NCBI GenBank assembly: GCA_016931275.1 | Contig: JAFGFA010000019.1 | Span: forward strand, 1-43,843 | DNA length: 43,843 nt | Direction of reading: 5' to 3' | From: Parachlamydiales bacterium | GTDB lineage: Bacteria; Chlamydiota; Chlamydiia; Chlamydiales; SM23-39 | In this document: one piece after another, positions 9,710-17,442 of the stretch | How positions within the stretch are numbered: position 1 is the stretch's first letter | Layout of the letters: every line of letters begins with the position of its first letter | Notes under the pieces: generated by a model | Databases searched by the model: none | What the model was told of the DNA's origin: nothing | Seen by the model: only the letters and a program-made list of their open reading frames with translations | Made by a program: the position numbers and the translations under genes

Positions 9710-11956
9710 TTAATCTTCGCGTTGATCCCCTAAAGTCGCATATTGATGATTTACAAGTTTTATTCTATCCTCGCCAAAACCTGCACCAAATCTTTGAATC
9801 GCCTCTATTTGCTCCGGCGTAAGTGTAGCAAGCCTGTCAATTACAGAATAAAGCTTATGCACGTTTTCATTAATAGATCTCTTTTTATACCAATAAGGAG
9901 GGAGAGAGAGATTCATTCTCAAATGACGAAGAAATGCAGGATCATTTGTTTGACCTAAGCGAAGAGAATGAAGCAACTCTAGGATCGTCGTAATAGTATT
10001 TCCCCGATCAATGTTGTCTTTACAAGAAGCGACCATCACCTGAATCTCTAACAGAGACTTCATATAATCCATTAAATAACCGAAAAGGATCATCAAAAAG
10101 GCATTTCTATCTTCAGCCTGAATCTTAGTGACATTAGGAAAATACAAGTCTAAAATACTCGGAATCATTGTTTGAACATAGTGTTGAAATTGTGTCCAAT
10201 TCTCTCCTTGTCTCATCCCTTTCGGCAAATAGATATGATAGCTCTCTAAAGACCCCACAGAACCAAACAACAAGTCCAAACAGCTCCGTTGAAATAGTTC
10301 TCTTGTGCAATTAGATGCAAATTCCTTAAAAATCCGGCCTCCCATTGGCAAAGAAAAGAAATGATGATTCACCCCATCTGCTTCTACGCCTTTCCTTAGA
10401 ACAGCAACTCGTTCACTTTCACGGTCACTTTGTCCTTCTCGTTGCAGATTGACATATAAATAATTTCTTTCACTTTTTCGGGTAATTTTTAAATAATGAG
10501 AAAATTCAGGAGTGATGCGATGAGTAGAATTGTCTTCAATAATTGGATTTCCGTGTCGCAAAAAAAGAATTTCCCGATTTTCTTCCCCTGCATGCCATGT
10601 TTCCACTCCGCGAACATAGGGAATATTCATAATAGTAGGATCATATTTTAACACATATTGTCCTCCCGGTAATGCGGAGGCAATTGCATCGCGTTTTCCA
10701 CAGAGAGAATGCCATGCCCTCGTCCAAAAGGAATCCCCGGACTCAATAGCTTTGCAGTCCCCTTCAATCGCGGCTCGTAATGTTCTCAAGGAAAGATTGC
10801 TTGTTTGAACCAACCTGTTTTTAAGCAAATAATCTCCTAATTGATTACAATAAGCACTTCGATCTCCTTCAAATAACCCTTGCACAATACAATCTATGAT
10901 TTGTTGTTGCTGTTCGGATAACGATGCGTATTCTCCTATAGAATTGCGTAAATTTAGCAAAAAAACATCTTGAAATAAAGCGCGATCATTAATCTCTTTC
11001 CCGTTAAGAGATCCTTCCATAAACATACTTTTCATCATTTTTCCAAACGAAGATTGTTCATCTAAAGCATCATATACTACTTGATTCAACTCCTGATCAT
11101 TCTCTATACCCTTTTGTAGAAAATGCAACATGGACAGAAAAAAAGCGCTGTATTTTTGTAATTTTAACTCGTCTAAATTTTGATAATTTCGTGTTTTTTC
11201 GGTTCTTCTTTGGATCAATTTCTGTATGGCTTCCCGAACCTGTTGCGAAATTCCTCCTATCGCCTCTTCTCCTTCATCCACCCGTTCGATAACAGCTGGC
11301 TTCCCTTCTTGAGGATCAACAGCAATGTCTGTATGATCTTCTCTTTGAGGATTATCTAAAAGATCATTAACACCCTCCAATGGAAATCTCGCCACAATAC
11401 TCGCAGTACTCGATTCAGTATTTTCTATGTTTCCCGGGACATCAAGCTCATCCTGAGGAGGAGGATTTTCTTGTGGAGGAGCCTCCTCTTGGAGCTCCTC
11501 AGCACCTCTCTCTTCTCCGAGAAGTTGCTCTCCCGCTTCTTCTTGAACCGAATTCCTCTGTTCTTGTCCTTCAATCTCTTGAGCAATACCTTCTCTTATT
11601 GACCCTAACAACTGATCTCGATCCACATTGTCGAGTTGTTGTAAGAGAGCTTTAATTTCTTCTTCAGGGGAAGATTGAGAGGCTCTTTTGATAAAAAGGA
11701 TCAAATTCACAATATTAGCAATAATAGGAATAGTAGACCAAAGGCAAACCAGAGCCGATTTTTCCTTTAAATGTGTCACAAAATGATTTCTTGTCGACGT
11801 CCATGGCAGATAAACAATCTTCATTCCCAAAAGGGCAATATTAGTAATCGTGCTTATAACAGGAAGAACATCTAATACCCCATCAATCGTTTCGATTTGA
11901 CGTTGTTTCATTATCTCTGCTACATGTGATGCGACATGATCGGTCCTTGCAACCAT
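9710..11956 (-). CDS. Putative inclusion-membrane/effector protein with CX5R phosphatase-like motif
   Basis: No family is recognised over the full length of this 748-residue protein. The ATG at 11956 is preferred over the upstream in-frame ATG at 11980 because AAGAGG lies just before it. Residues 25-48 and 65-89 form two hydrophobic segments separated by about 16 residues, the hairpin layout of chlamydial Inc proteins. Residues 97-235 are low-complexity and rich in E and Q, and the rest is globular. Near the C-terminus 'ASCKDNIDRGNT' carries a cysteine and arginine at CX5R spacing (bases 10024-10004). This resembles the P-loop of SopB/IpgD-type (CKSGKDRT) and Sac-type phosphoinositide phosphatases, but a glycine replaces the usual threonine. 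Activity is inferred from this motif alone. The gene sits between two conserved chlamydial genes. Confidence 0.75.
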   Translation of the reverse strand: MVARTDHVASHVAEIMKQRQIETIDGVLDVLPVISTITNIALLGMKIVYLPWTSTRNHFVTHLKEKSALVCLWSTIPIIANIVNLILFIKRASQSSPEEEIKALLQQLDNVDRDQLLGSIREGIAQEIEGQEQRNSVQEEAGEQLLGEERGAEELQEEAPPQENPPPQDELDVPGNIENTESSTASIVARFPLEGVNDLLDNPQREDHTDIAVDPQEGKPAVIERVDEGEEAIGGISQQVREAIQKLIQRRTEKTRNYQNLDELKLQKYSAFFLSMLHFLQKGIENDQELNQVVYDALDEQSSFGKMMKSMFMEGSLNGKEINDRALFQDVFLLNLRNSIGEYASLSEQQQQIIDCIVQGLFEGDRSAYCNQLGDYLLKNRLVQTSNLSLRTLRAAIEGDCKAIESGDSFWTRAWHSLCGKRDAIASALPGGQYVLKYDPTIMNIPYVRGVETWHAGEENREILFLRHGNPIIEDNSTHRITPEFSHYLKITRKSERNYLYVNLQREGQSDRESERVAVLRKGVEADGVNHHFFSLPMGGRIFKEFASNCTRELFQRSCLDLLFGSVGSLESYHIYLPKGMRQGENWTQFQHYVQTMIPSILDLYFPNVTKIQAEDRNAFLMILFGYLMDYMKSLLEIQVMVASCKDNIDRGNTITTILELLHSLRLGQTNDPAFLRHLRMNLSLPPYWYKKRSINENVHKLYSVIDRLATLTPEQIEAIQRFGAGFGEDRIKLVNHQYATLGDQRED

Positions 11957-12071
11957 AATTTTCCTCTTTTTTTTAAACATTATAAATAAAAAAGCTTTTA
12001 TTGTGAATTTAAATAAAATTTATTATGAACACATAAATTTGTTTCTTAAAACTAGAAGAATTAAAAAAATT

Positions 12072-12515
12072 TTAATGCAATCCGCTGTGTCCAAAACCTC
12101 CTCCTCCTCTTGTAGAAGAAGAAAGTTCTGTTTGAACAGTGAATTCCGCTTTGTACACCGGGGCCAATACAGCCTGAGCAATTCTCATATGAGGAGTAAT
12201 CACAAAGGGATTCGATCCATGATTGATCAAAACAACTCCAATTTCCCCTCGATAATCGGAATCGATAGTCCCTGGAGTATTCAAAACGGTAATTTGATGA
12301 TGAAGGGCAAGACCGCTCCTTGGACGTATTTGCAATTCAAAATTTTCAGGGATAATAACGCTGATTCCCGTCGGGACCAAGACCGACTGCCCGGGAGAAA
12401 GAACAATATCCTTCTCAATATAAGCATGAAGATCTGCTCCTGCTGCCTGCTCTGTCGCATAAAGAGGCATCTTGGCCTTTTCCTTTAATACAATGGGAAG
12501 AGGGACTTTTTTCAT
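12072..12515 (-). CDS. dut: Deoxyuridine 5'-triphosphate nucleotidohydrolase (dUTPase)
   Basis: This 147-residue trimeric dUTPase hydrolyses dUTP to dUMP and pyrophosphate, keeping uracil out of DNA and supplying dUMP for dTMP. All five family motifs are visible in order: 'AAGADLHA' near residue 24, 'RPRSGLALHH' near 63, 'GTIDSDYRGEIGV' near 82, 'RIAQAVLAPV' near 110, and the C-terminal 'STRGGGGFGHSG' arm that closes over the active site. The ATG overlaps the accD stop codon by four bases (ATGA), so it is translationally coupled to accD. The length is normal. Confidence 0.98.
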   Translation of the reverse strand: MKKVPLPIVLKEKAKMPLYATEQAAGADLHAYIEKDIVLSPGQSVLVPTGISVIIPENFELQIRPRSGLALHHQITVLNTPGTIDSDYRGEIGVVLINHGSNPFVITPHMRIAQAVLAPVYKAEFTVQTELSSSTRGGGGFGHSGLH

Positions 12516-13441
12516 AAAGAAATCTTTTGCTCTTCGGCTTTTTCCAATAATTTTTGCAGTTTCTCTGTTAAATCTTTTTTTAACGGCTTCTTAAAGGCTC
12601 CGTTCTCTGACAGCATACCGATAAAAAAAGAAATTTTTTCTTTCAGTTGAACACGGGGCACAATGACATCGATCATTCCCCGCTCGAGCAAAAATTCTGA
12701 TTTTTGAGCTCCTTCAGGTAATTTTTGATTAATCGTCTGTTCTACAACACGAGGTCCCGCAAAACCGATCAATGCTTCTGGTTCTGCGATGATGATATCT
12801 CCCAAAGAAGCAAAAGAGGCCGTCACCCCTCCTGTCGTAGGATTCGTAAGAACCGATATATAAGGAAGATGTGCTTCATGTAGTCGAGTAAGGGCTGCAG
12901 AAGTTTTTGCCATCTGCATTAAAGAAAAAATAGACTCTTGCATACGGGCTCCGCCGGAAGCGGCCACAATTACCAGAGGGAGCTTATTTTCAACAGCAAA
13001 TTCTATCAGACGGGTGATCTTTTCCCCGACAACAGATCCCATCGATCCTCCCATAAAACTAAAATCCATCACGGCAAAAGCAGTGTCCTTACCATCAATT
13101 TTTCCAAAACCGGTGGTCACAGCCTCTTTTCTCTGAGTCTTTTCCTGGGCTTCCTCCAATCTTTCGGTATATTTTTTCGTATCAAAAAACTCGAGAGGAT
13201 CTGCAGGAAGAATATCGGAGAACAGTTCTGTAAAACTCTCTTTATCTATAAGGAGTTCTATCCGCTTCTCGACAGAAAGACGGTAATGATATCCACATTT
13301 AGGACAACAATTGAGATTTTGTTCCAGTTCTTGTTTATGAATCAAATCACCACACTTGGAACATTTAATCCAACCGCTAAAACTATCTTTTTTAACGGTC
13401 GTTACCTTTATTTTTGGTTTGTTTCTAGAGAAAAGTTTCAT
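12512..13441 (-). CDS. accD: Acetyl-CoA carboxylase carboxyltransferase subunit beta
   Basis: This is the beta subunit (309 aa) of the carboxyltransferase that moves the carboxyl group from biotin-BCCP to acetyl-CoA, the first step of fatty-acid synthesis. An N-terminal C4 zinc ribbon is visible at about residues 23-45 (CSKCGD ... CCPKCGY). The crotonase-like core follows, with 'MDFSFMGGSMGSVVGEKI', 'ASGGARMQE' and 'PTTGGVTASFASLGD'. AccA, AccB and AccC are not in the window. The accD-dut pair overlaps by four bases, and the order accD next to sodM is the one I recall from Chlamydia. Confidence 0.97.
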   Translation of the reverse strand: MKLFSRNKPKIKVTTVKKDSFSGWIKCSKCGDLIHKQELEQNLNCCPKCGYHYRLSVEKRIELLIDKESFTELFSDILPADPLEFFDTKKYTERLEEAQEKTQRKEAVTTGFGKIDGKDTAFAVMDFSFMGGSMGSVVGEKITRLIEFAVENKLPLVIVAASGGARMQESIFSLMQMAKTSAALTRLHEAHLPYISVLTNPTTGGVTASFASLGDIIIAEPEALIGFAGPRVVEQTINQKLPEGAQKSEFLLERGMIDVIVPRVQLKEKISFFIGMLSENGAFKKPLKKDLTEKLQKLLEKAEEQKISL

Positions 13442-13523
13442 GATTTTATCAGATTTAATAACCTATATAGTTTATATCATTTCAAAAAAAATAACAACAA
13501 CTAGATTTTTTCTAATAAATATT

Positions 13524-14126
13524 TTATTTTACTCCAACAGCCATATTATATCGTTTCTCTACCTCTTGCCAATTGAGCACATTCCAGATCTCCTGGACAA
13601 AACGGGCCCGTTGATTCTTATACTGGAGATAATATGCATGTTCCCAAACATCCACTACCATAAGAGGCATTTTTCCCACCTGAAAGGGGTTGTCATGATT
13701 TTGTGTCGTCATCACTTCCATTTTTTTCGTCTCTTTATCATAGGCCAACCATCCCCATCCCGATCCAAAAACAGCAGTTGTCCGGACGGCAAAAATTTCC
13801 TTAAAATTTTCTACAGAGCCTAAATTTTCATCAATGATTCGTGAGAAAGAATCGGTCATCCCTTTTGCATGAGGAGAAAGATTGTTCCAAAAAAAGGTAT
13901 GATTCCAATGCCCACCGCCATGAAAAGTCAGTAACGGTTGCAGCGATAGCATCAAAGACAAATCTTTTTTTTCAAAGGCTTCCTGATATTTTTGTAGAGC
14001 CTTATTAAAATTATCGACATATCCTTGATGGTGCTTTGTATAATGCAGCTCTAAAATTTCTTTAGAAATCACCGGTTCTAAGCTATCAAAAGAATAGGGC
14101 AATTTCGGAAGGGTACAATAATCCAT
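13524..14126 (-). CDS. sodM: Superoxide dismutase, Fe/Mn family
   Basis: The 200-residue enzyme dismutates superoxide to oxygen and hydrogen peroxide. The metal ligands are recognisable: the histidine in 'LELHYTKHHQGYV' near residue 27, the histidine in 'GGGHWNHTFFW' near 75, and the aspartate and histidine of 'DVWEHAYYLQYKN' near 160. Whether it uses iron or manganese cannot be settled by eye. The gene follows radA by 11 bases on the same strand (it is downstream of rnc-radA) and precedes accD, with a short AT-rich gap between. Its presence suggests that the cell meets oxygen despite carrying a fermentative arginine pathway. Confidence 0.97.
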   Translation of the reverse strand: MDYCTLPKLPYSFDSLEPVISKEILELHYTKHHQGYVDNFNKALQKYQEAFEKKDLSLMLSLQPLLTFHGGGHWNHTFFWNNLSPHAKGMTDSFSRIIDENLGSVENFKEIFAVRTTAVFGSGWGWLAYDKETKKMEVMTTQNHDNPFQVGKMPLMVVDVWEHAYYLQYKNQRARFVQEIWNVLNWQEVEKRYNMAVGVK

Positions 14127-14137
14127 GGGTTTTCTCC

Positions 14138-15499
14138 TTATTTTTTTTGAAAAACAGCTTCGATCGCTTCATCGACCATATTCACTCCAATAAGAGCTAT
14201 TTTTTCTTCTTTAATATGAGCAAGGGCCTTTTTAGGCACAATGGCCCGAGCAAATCCCAAACTAAACGCTTCCTGCAAACGGCTTGCTATCCTCGAAACG
14301 TTCCTCACTTCCCCTCCCAATCCTACTTCTCCCAATACGACTGTCTTAGGATCGAGGCACTGATTGGTTAATGAGGAAGCGATCGCTATAATAATTCCAA
14401 GATCGATGGCCGGCTCAATAATGCGTATCCCCCCTGCTACCGCTACAAAGACATCCTGATTATACAAACGATATCCCACTCTTTTTTCCAACACGGCCAA
14501 GAGAAGTGCGAGACGATTCGGGTCAATACCTGCAGATTTTCGGGTAGGATTCGCATACGCAGTCGGGGTCACTAAAGCTTGTATCTCAATCAAAATCGAT
14601 CGGATCCCTTCCAAGGAGGGAACAATCACTGAGCCGCTTACATGATGGCTCCTTTGCGACAAAAGAGCCTCCGAGGGATTTTCTACCTCTTTCAATCCTT
14701 TCTCCTGCATCTGAAATAAAGCGATATCATCCGTAGGGCCAAAGCGATTTTTCATAGACCGTAAGATACGCAGCCCCTGTTCCCGATCTCCTTCAAAATC
14801 TAATACAGTATCAACAATATGCTCCAAAACGCGAGGTCCGGCAATTTCTCCGCTTTTCGTCACATGGCCGATAAGAAACGTGGTTATTCCATATCCTTTG
14901 GCAATATGCATAAACTCTTGCGCCAGCTCCCGCACTTGCGAGACTGATCCTGGAGAGGACAACACCTCTTCCTTATACAAAATCTGAATAGAATCCACTA
15001 TAATAACTTGTGGTGTACATTGATCAATATGGTGTTTAATCTCAGAAAAACTGGTCTCGTTTAATAAAAAAAGATTGTCATGATCAATGCCCAACCTCTC
15101 TGCTCGCAATTTCGTTTGATCAACCGATTCTTCTCCTGAGATATAGAGAACTTTTAATCCAGCTCTGGCATAGGCCTCGGACACTTGCATGAGCAATGTC
15201 GACTTTCCGACCCCCGGCTCTCCGCCAATGAGTGTGAGCGCCCCGGGAACGACACCTCCTCCCAAAAGACGATCGAATTCACGCAAATGCGTAGAGATGC
15301 GAGGAAAAGGCTGGAGCTGGACATCTTTTAACCGCACAGGGCTATTGCTGCGATGTTTTTTAGCAACAAATTTATCTTGCTCTAATACGAGCTTTTCCAT
15401 AAAAGAATTCCAAGACTTGCACTGAACACAACTACCGGTCCATTTTGCCTGTTCATGCCCGCAATGAGAACATTCCCACATGACCCTTTTTTTGCTCAT
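14138..15499 (-). CDS. radA: DNA repair protein RadA/Sms
   Basis: RadA is a RecA-like ATPase and helicase that promotes branch migration in recombination. The 453-residue protein (start 'MSKKRVMWECSHCG') has a C4 zinc finger at about residues 10-27 (CSHCG ... CVQC), Walker A 'GGEPGVGKST' near 92, the RadA-specific 'KNRFGP' near 248, and a C-terminal Lon-like domain ('GEVGLGGEVRNV'). The open frame extends upstream to 15571, but I chose the ATG at 15499. It overlaps the rnc stop codon as ATGA and has GAGGA eight bases upstream, and the protein then begins at the family's usual place. Confidence 0.97.
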   Translation of the reverse strand: MSKKRVMWECSHCGHEQAKWTGSCVQCKSWNSFMEKLVLEQDKFVAKKHRSNSPVRLKDVQLQPFPRISTHLREFDRLLGGGVVPGALTLIGGEPGVGKSTLLMQVSEAYARAGLKVLYISGEESVDQTKLRAERLGIDHDNLFLLNETSFSEIKHHIDQCTPQVIIVDSIQILYKEEVLSSPGSVSQVRELAQEFMHIAKGYGITTFLIGHVTKSGEIAGPRVLEHIVDTVLDFEGDREQGLRILRSMKNRFGPTDDIALFQMQEKGLKEVENPSEALLSQRSHHVSGSVIVPSLEGIRSILIEIQALVTPTAYANPTRKSAGIDPNRLALLLAVLEKRVGYRLYNQDVFVAVAGGIRIIEPAIDLGIIIAIASSLTNQCLDPKTVVLGEVGLGGEVRNVSRIASRLQEAFSLGFARAIVPKKALAHIKEEKIALIGVNMVDEAIEAVFQKK

Positions 15500-16200
15500 C
15501 GATTGTTCCTCATGATATAAAGGGCTTGTTGCGCCGCTTTTTGTTCCGCCTCTTTTTTCGTATGCCCCCACGCCTCGGCGATTTTTTCCTTATCTACAAA
15601 TATGGCCATGCAAAAAGACTTTTCATGCTCCAGTCCTTTTTCCTCCATAAGCTCATAGTAAGGGACCTTATGATATTCTTTTTGTACATATTCTTGAAAA
15701 AGGGCTTTAAAATTCTGTGCAGGAGACGTCAAAATCTCTTCAATTTCATCGGAAAAAGTTCTTAAAAAAAAGTCTCGAACTTCCTTTAAACTACTATCTA
15801 AAAATATGGCCCCTAAAAGAGCTTCAAACGTTCCGGAATAGATTGTCTGGTTGCCCCGATGTAACAGTTTTTTTTCCCCTTTTCCGAGCAATATTAGATC
15901 GACAACTCCCATTTTTTTTAGATAAGCAGTACAGGCCAACGTATTCACCAAGGAAGAGCGCATCTGAGACAACTGCCCCTCCGTTGCCTTAGGATGGCGT
16001 TTATAGAGAAATTCTCCCGCAATAAGATCTAAAACCGCATCACCCAAAAATTCCAACCGCTCATTATTGACAAAGACGCTATCTCGATGCTCATGAAAAA
16101 AAGATTTGTGAGTAAAAGCTTCCAATAAAAGATCCCTATCCTTAAAAGGATAACCGATTTTTTGTTGCAGTCGAACTTTTATCTTTTCTATTTCTTCCAT
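15496..16200 (-). CDS. rnc: Ribonuclease III
   Basis: The 234-residue endonuclease cleaves double-stranded RNA in rRNA processing and mRNA decay. The family signature 'NERLEFLGDAVLDL' lies near residues 42-55, with the second acidic pair in 'TFEALLGAIFLD' near 125. A C-terminal dsRNA-binding domain spans about residues 161-232 ('FKALFQEYVQK' to 'KKEAEQKAAQQAL'). It is followed directly by radA with an ATGA overlap, the same order as I recall in Chlamydia. Sixty bases separate its start from the 160-aa membrane protein gene upstream on the same strand. Confidence 0.98.
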   Translation of the reverse strand: MEEIEKIKVRLQQKIGYPFKDRDLLLEAFTHKSFFHEHRDSVFVNNERLEFLGDAVLDLIAGEFLYKRHPKATEGQLSQMRSSLVNTLACTAYLKKMGVVDLILLGKGEKKLLHRGNQTIYSGTFEALLGAIFLDSSLKEVRDFFLRTFSDEIEEILTSPAQNFKALFQEYVQKEYHKVPYYELMEEKGLEHEKSFCMAIFVDKEKIAEAWGHTKKEAEQKAAQQALYIMRNNR

Positions 16201-16261
16201 AGTTTCATCATAGAAAAAAACGATATTTTACGAAAAAAAATTCGTAATCTTCAAAGTCTTT

Positions 16262-16744
16262 TTATTGGGAAGAAGACTGTCCCGATGGAATTTTCACCTC
16301 AATACTCATCTTCCAAGAATTCTGTTCGGACTGTCCGTAAGAGAAGATGGTTTCCTCTTGTTGATTTTTGATCGAAAAATCCAAGATGGAAAACTTTTGC
16401 AATAGGCCAAAGATCATCGACATTGCAAGGACATGAATAAGAGAGGCTCCCAGAATCATAGCAGCAGCGGAAGCAATCACTAAAGATCCATATTGGACAA
16501 TACGATCCCTGTTGACTGTTTCATCTATTGCTTCTTCCCGATCTGATGGCTTCATGATTTTTTGTATCACCGCTTTTGAAATAGGATACACAAGACCAAA
16601 CGCATATCCTGCAGACGCCAACCGACAAAGTCCCCCAACGAACATCGTTCCAATAGCAGGAACCTGGGCGTTCAAAAGCTCGTCTTTCCATGAAATCTCT
16701 TGTAAAAATGTTTTTATTTCCTGATAGTTAGAAATGCCTGTCAT
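16262..16744 (-). CDS. Bilobed hydrophobic (Inc-like) hypothetical protein
   Basis: I do not recognise this 160-residue protein. Residues 27-58 and 86-118 are two long hydrophobic lobes (ending in 'GLVYPIS', and 'YGSLVIASAAAMILGASLIH') joined by a charged loop (KPSDREEAIDETVNRDR). The C-terminus is polar. This bilobed layout is typical of chlamydial inclusion-membrane proteins but also of ordinary small membrane proteins. AAGGAG lies nine bases before the ATG. That ribosome binding site directly follows the right end of a decayed IS605-type element on the same strand, so a transcript from the element's RNA could run into this gene. Its role is unknown. Confidence 0.65.
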   Translation of the reverse strand: MTGISNYQEIKTFLQEISWKDELLNAQVPAIGTMFVGGLCRLASAGYAFGLVYPISKAVIQKIMKPSDREEAIDETVNRDRIVQYGSLVIASAAAMILGASLIHVLAMSMIFGLLQKFSILDFSIKNQQEETIFSYGQSEQNSWKMSIEVKIPSGQSSSQ

Positions 16745-16756
16745 ATCCTTTTGCTC

Positions 16757-16915
16757 CTTTTGACATCCTCACCTTCCTCAAAAAGGCAATCCTAGATTAA
16801 CTAGGGTGTACTAGCTTACTTATTCCAACAGGTGACGCGCTTCTTCGTCCTAACGCAGTCGTCACATTATACTGAAGAACTACCCGCCCTCGAATGGACA
16901 GGTTAAGTATAGGAA
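16757..16915 (-). ncRNA. Orphan omega-RNA-like IS605/TnpB right end
   Basis: Read on the minus strand, this stretch has four elements in order. CCTGTCC/GGGCGGG (16902-16896 with 16889-16883) is a 7-bp stem followed by TAGTTC. GTGACG/CGTCAC (16865-16860 with 16837-16832) is a 6-bp stem. CCTAG/CTAGG pairs 16805-16801 with 16795-16791. A final hairpin, CCTT/AAGG (16786-16783 with 16775-16772), is followed by GAGGATGTCAA, an ending common in IS605-type right ends. The first stem has G-U wobbles on the minus strand, but these become A-C mismatches on the plus strand, which supports minus-strand RNA. No tnpB frame lies upstream of it. Confidence 0.5.
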
Positions 16916-17157
16916 ATGCTGGCATTTAAAGGAACTCAAAAGAAAAATAAATCTTTTACATCTTTCTGCTAAAAGAGATTTTTACAGAGCATTTTGATAA
17001 AATCCTATTCATTTCCGTACATGAGCTTCTGAAGCCTTTTTTAGCAATCTTCATCTTCTCTAACGATCACATACTATTTGCTGATCATCAATTACAGATT
17101 GATAACCATGGTGTTTTTCCTATCAACAATCCAGGATTTCATTTTCCGCGCATATAA

Positions 17158-17331
17158 AGCAAAAAAAATGCCTGCAAGGCATTGAAGAGCGCAAGAATAA
17201 AAAGCGGTATTCGCGTGATTGATGCTTACATTCCTGAAAATGATGAACTATATCTCATAAAAATCTATTCAAAAAGTGATCGGAAAAAAGAAGATCGTTC
17301 GAGAATCAAGAAATTGTTTGCAAATATTTAG
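17158..17331 (+). pseudogene. C-terminal remnant of RelE/HigB-type toxin
   Basis: An open stretch of 57 codons with no ATG start ends in TAG at 17329. Its sequence 'SGIRVIDAYIPENDELYLI' followed by 'KIYSKSDRKKED' matches the C-terminal half of RelE/HigB-family mRNA interferases, where 'GGVRVIYYY...DEIYLLLIYAKSEKDD' is typical. The N-terminal half and any antitoxin gene are not visible, and an in-frame TAA lies directly upstream at 17155. It is best read as a broken toxin-antitoxin locus in the mobile-element gap before dapL. Confidence 0.6.
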
Positions 17332-17419
17332 ATAGTTTTAATGTTGGAACCAAAAATAAAGATGCTTAGCGGCTCGGAGCCGTCTTCATCCCTTATTGCA
17401 ATTATCTATCTTCTTTTCT

Positions 17420-17437
17420 ATCCTTTTTAAAAAGGAT
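17420..17437 (+). promoter_or_regulatory. Perfect palindrome over the dapL ribosome binding site
   Basis: ATCCTTTTTAAAAAGGAT is a perfect 18-base inverted repeat ending six bases before the dapL ATG, and its right arm contains the AAGGAT Shine-Dalgarno. It could mask ribosome binding as an RNA hairpin or serve as an operator, or it may be chance in AT-rich DNA. Confidence 0.35.
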
Positions 17438-17442
17438 CCAAA

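Larger units (their letters stand above)
16745..17442. other. 698-base gap holding decayed mobile-element and toxin remnants
   Basis: No full-length gene is present. The left part (about 16757-16915) is an omega-RNA-like IS605 right end on the minus strand. The right part contains a 57-codon tail of a RelE/HigB-like toxin on the plus strand (17158-17331). Between them (16916-17157) I see only broken frames. A short GC-rich hairpin (CGGCT/AGCCG with a CGG loop) lies near 17370-17382. The last 25 bases hold a palindrome over the dapL ribosome binding site. Confidence 0.55.

Noticed and set aside
15500-15571. Longer N-terminus for RadA
   Set aside because: The extra 24 residues would lie inside rnc and precede the normal zinc-finger start. 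The ATG at 15499 has a ribosome binding site and an ATGA overlap.
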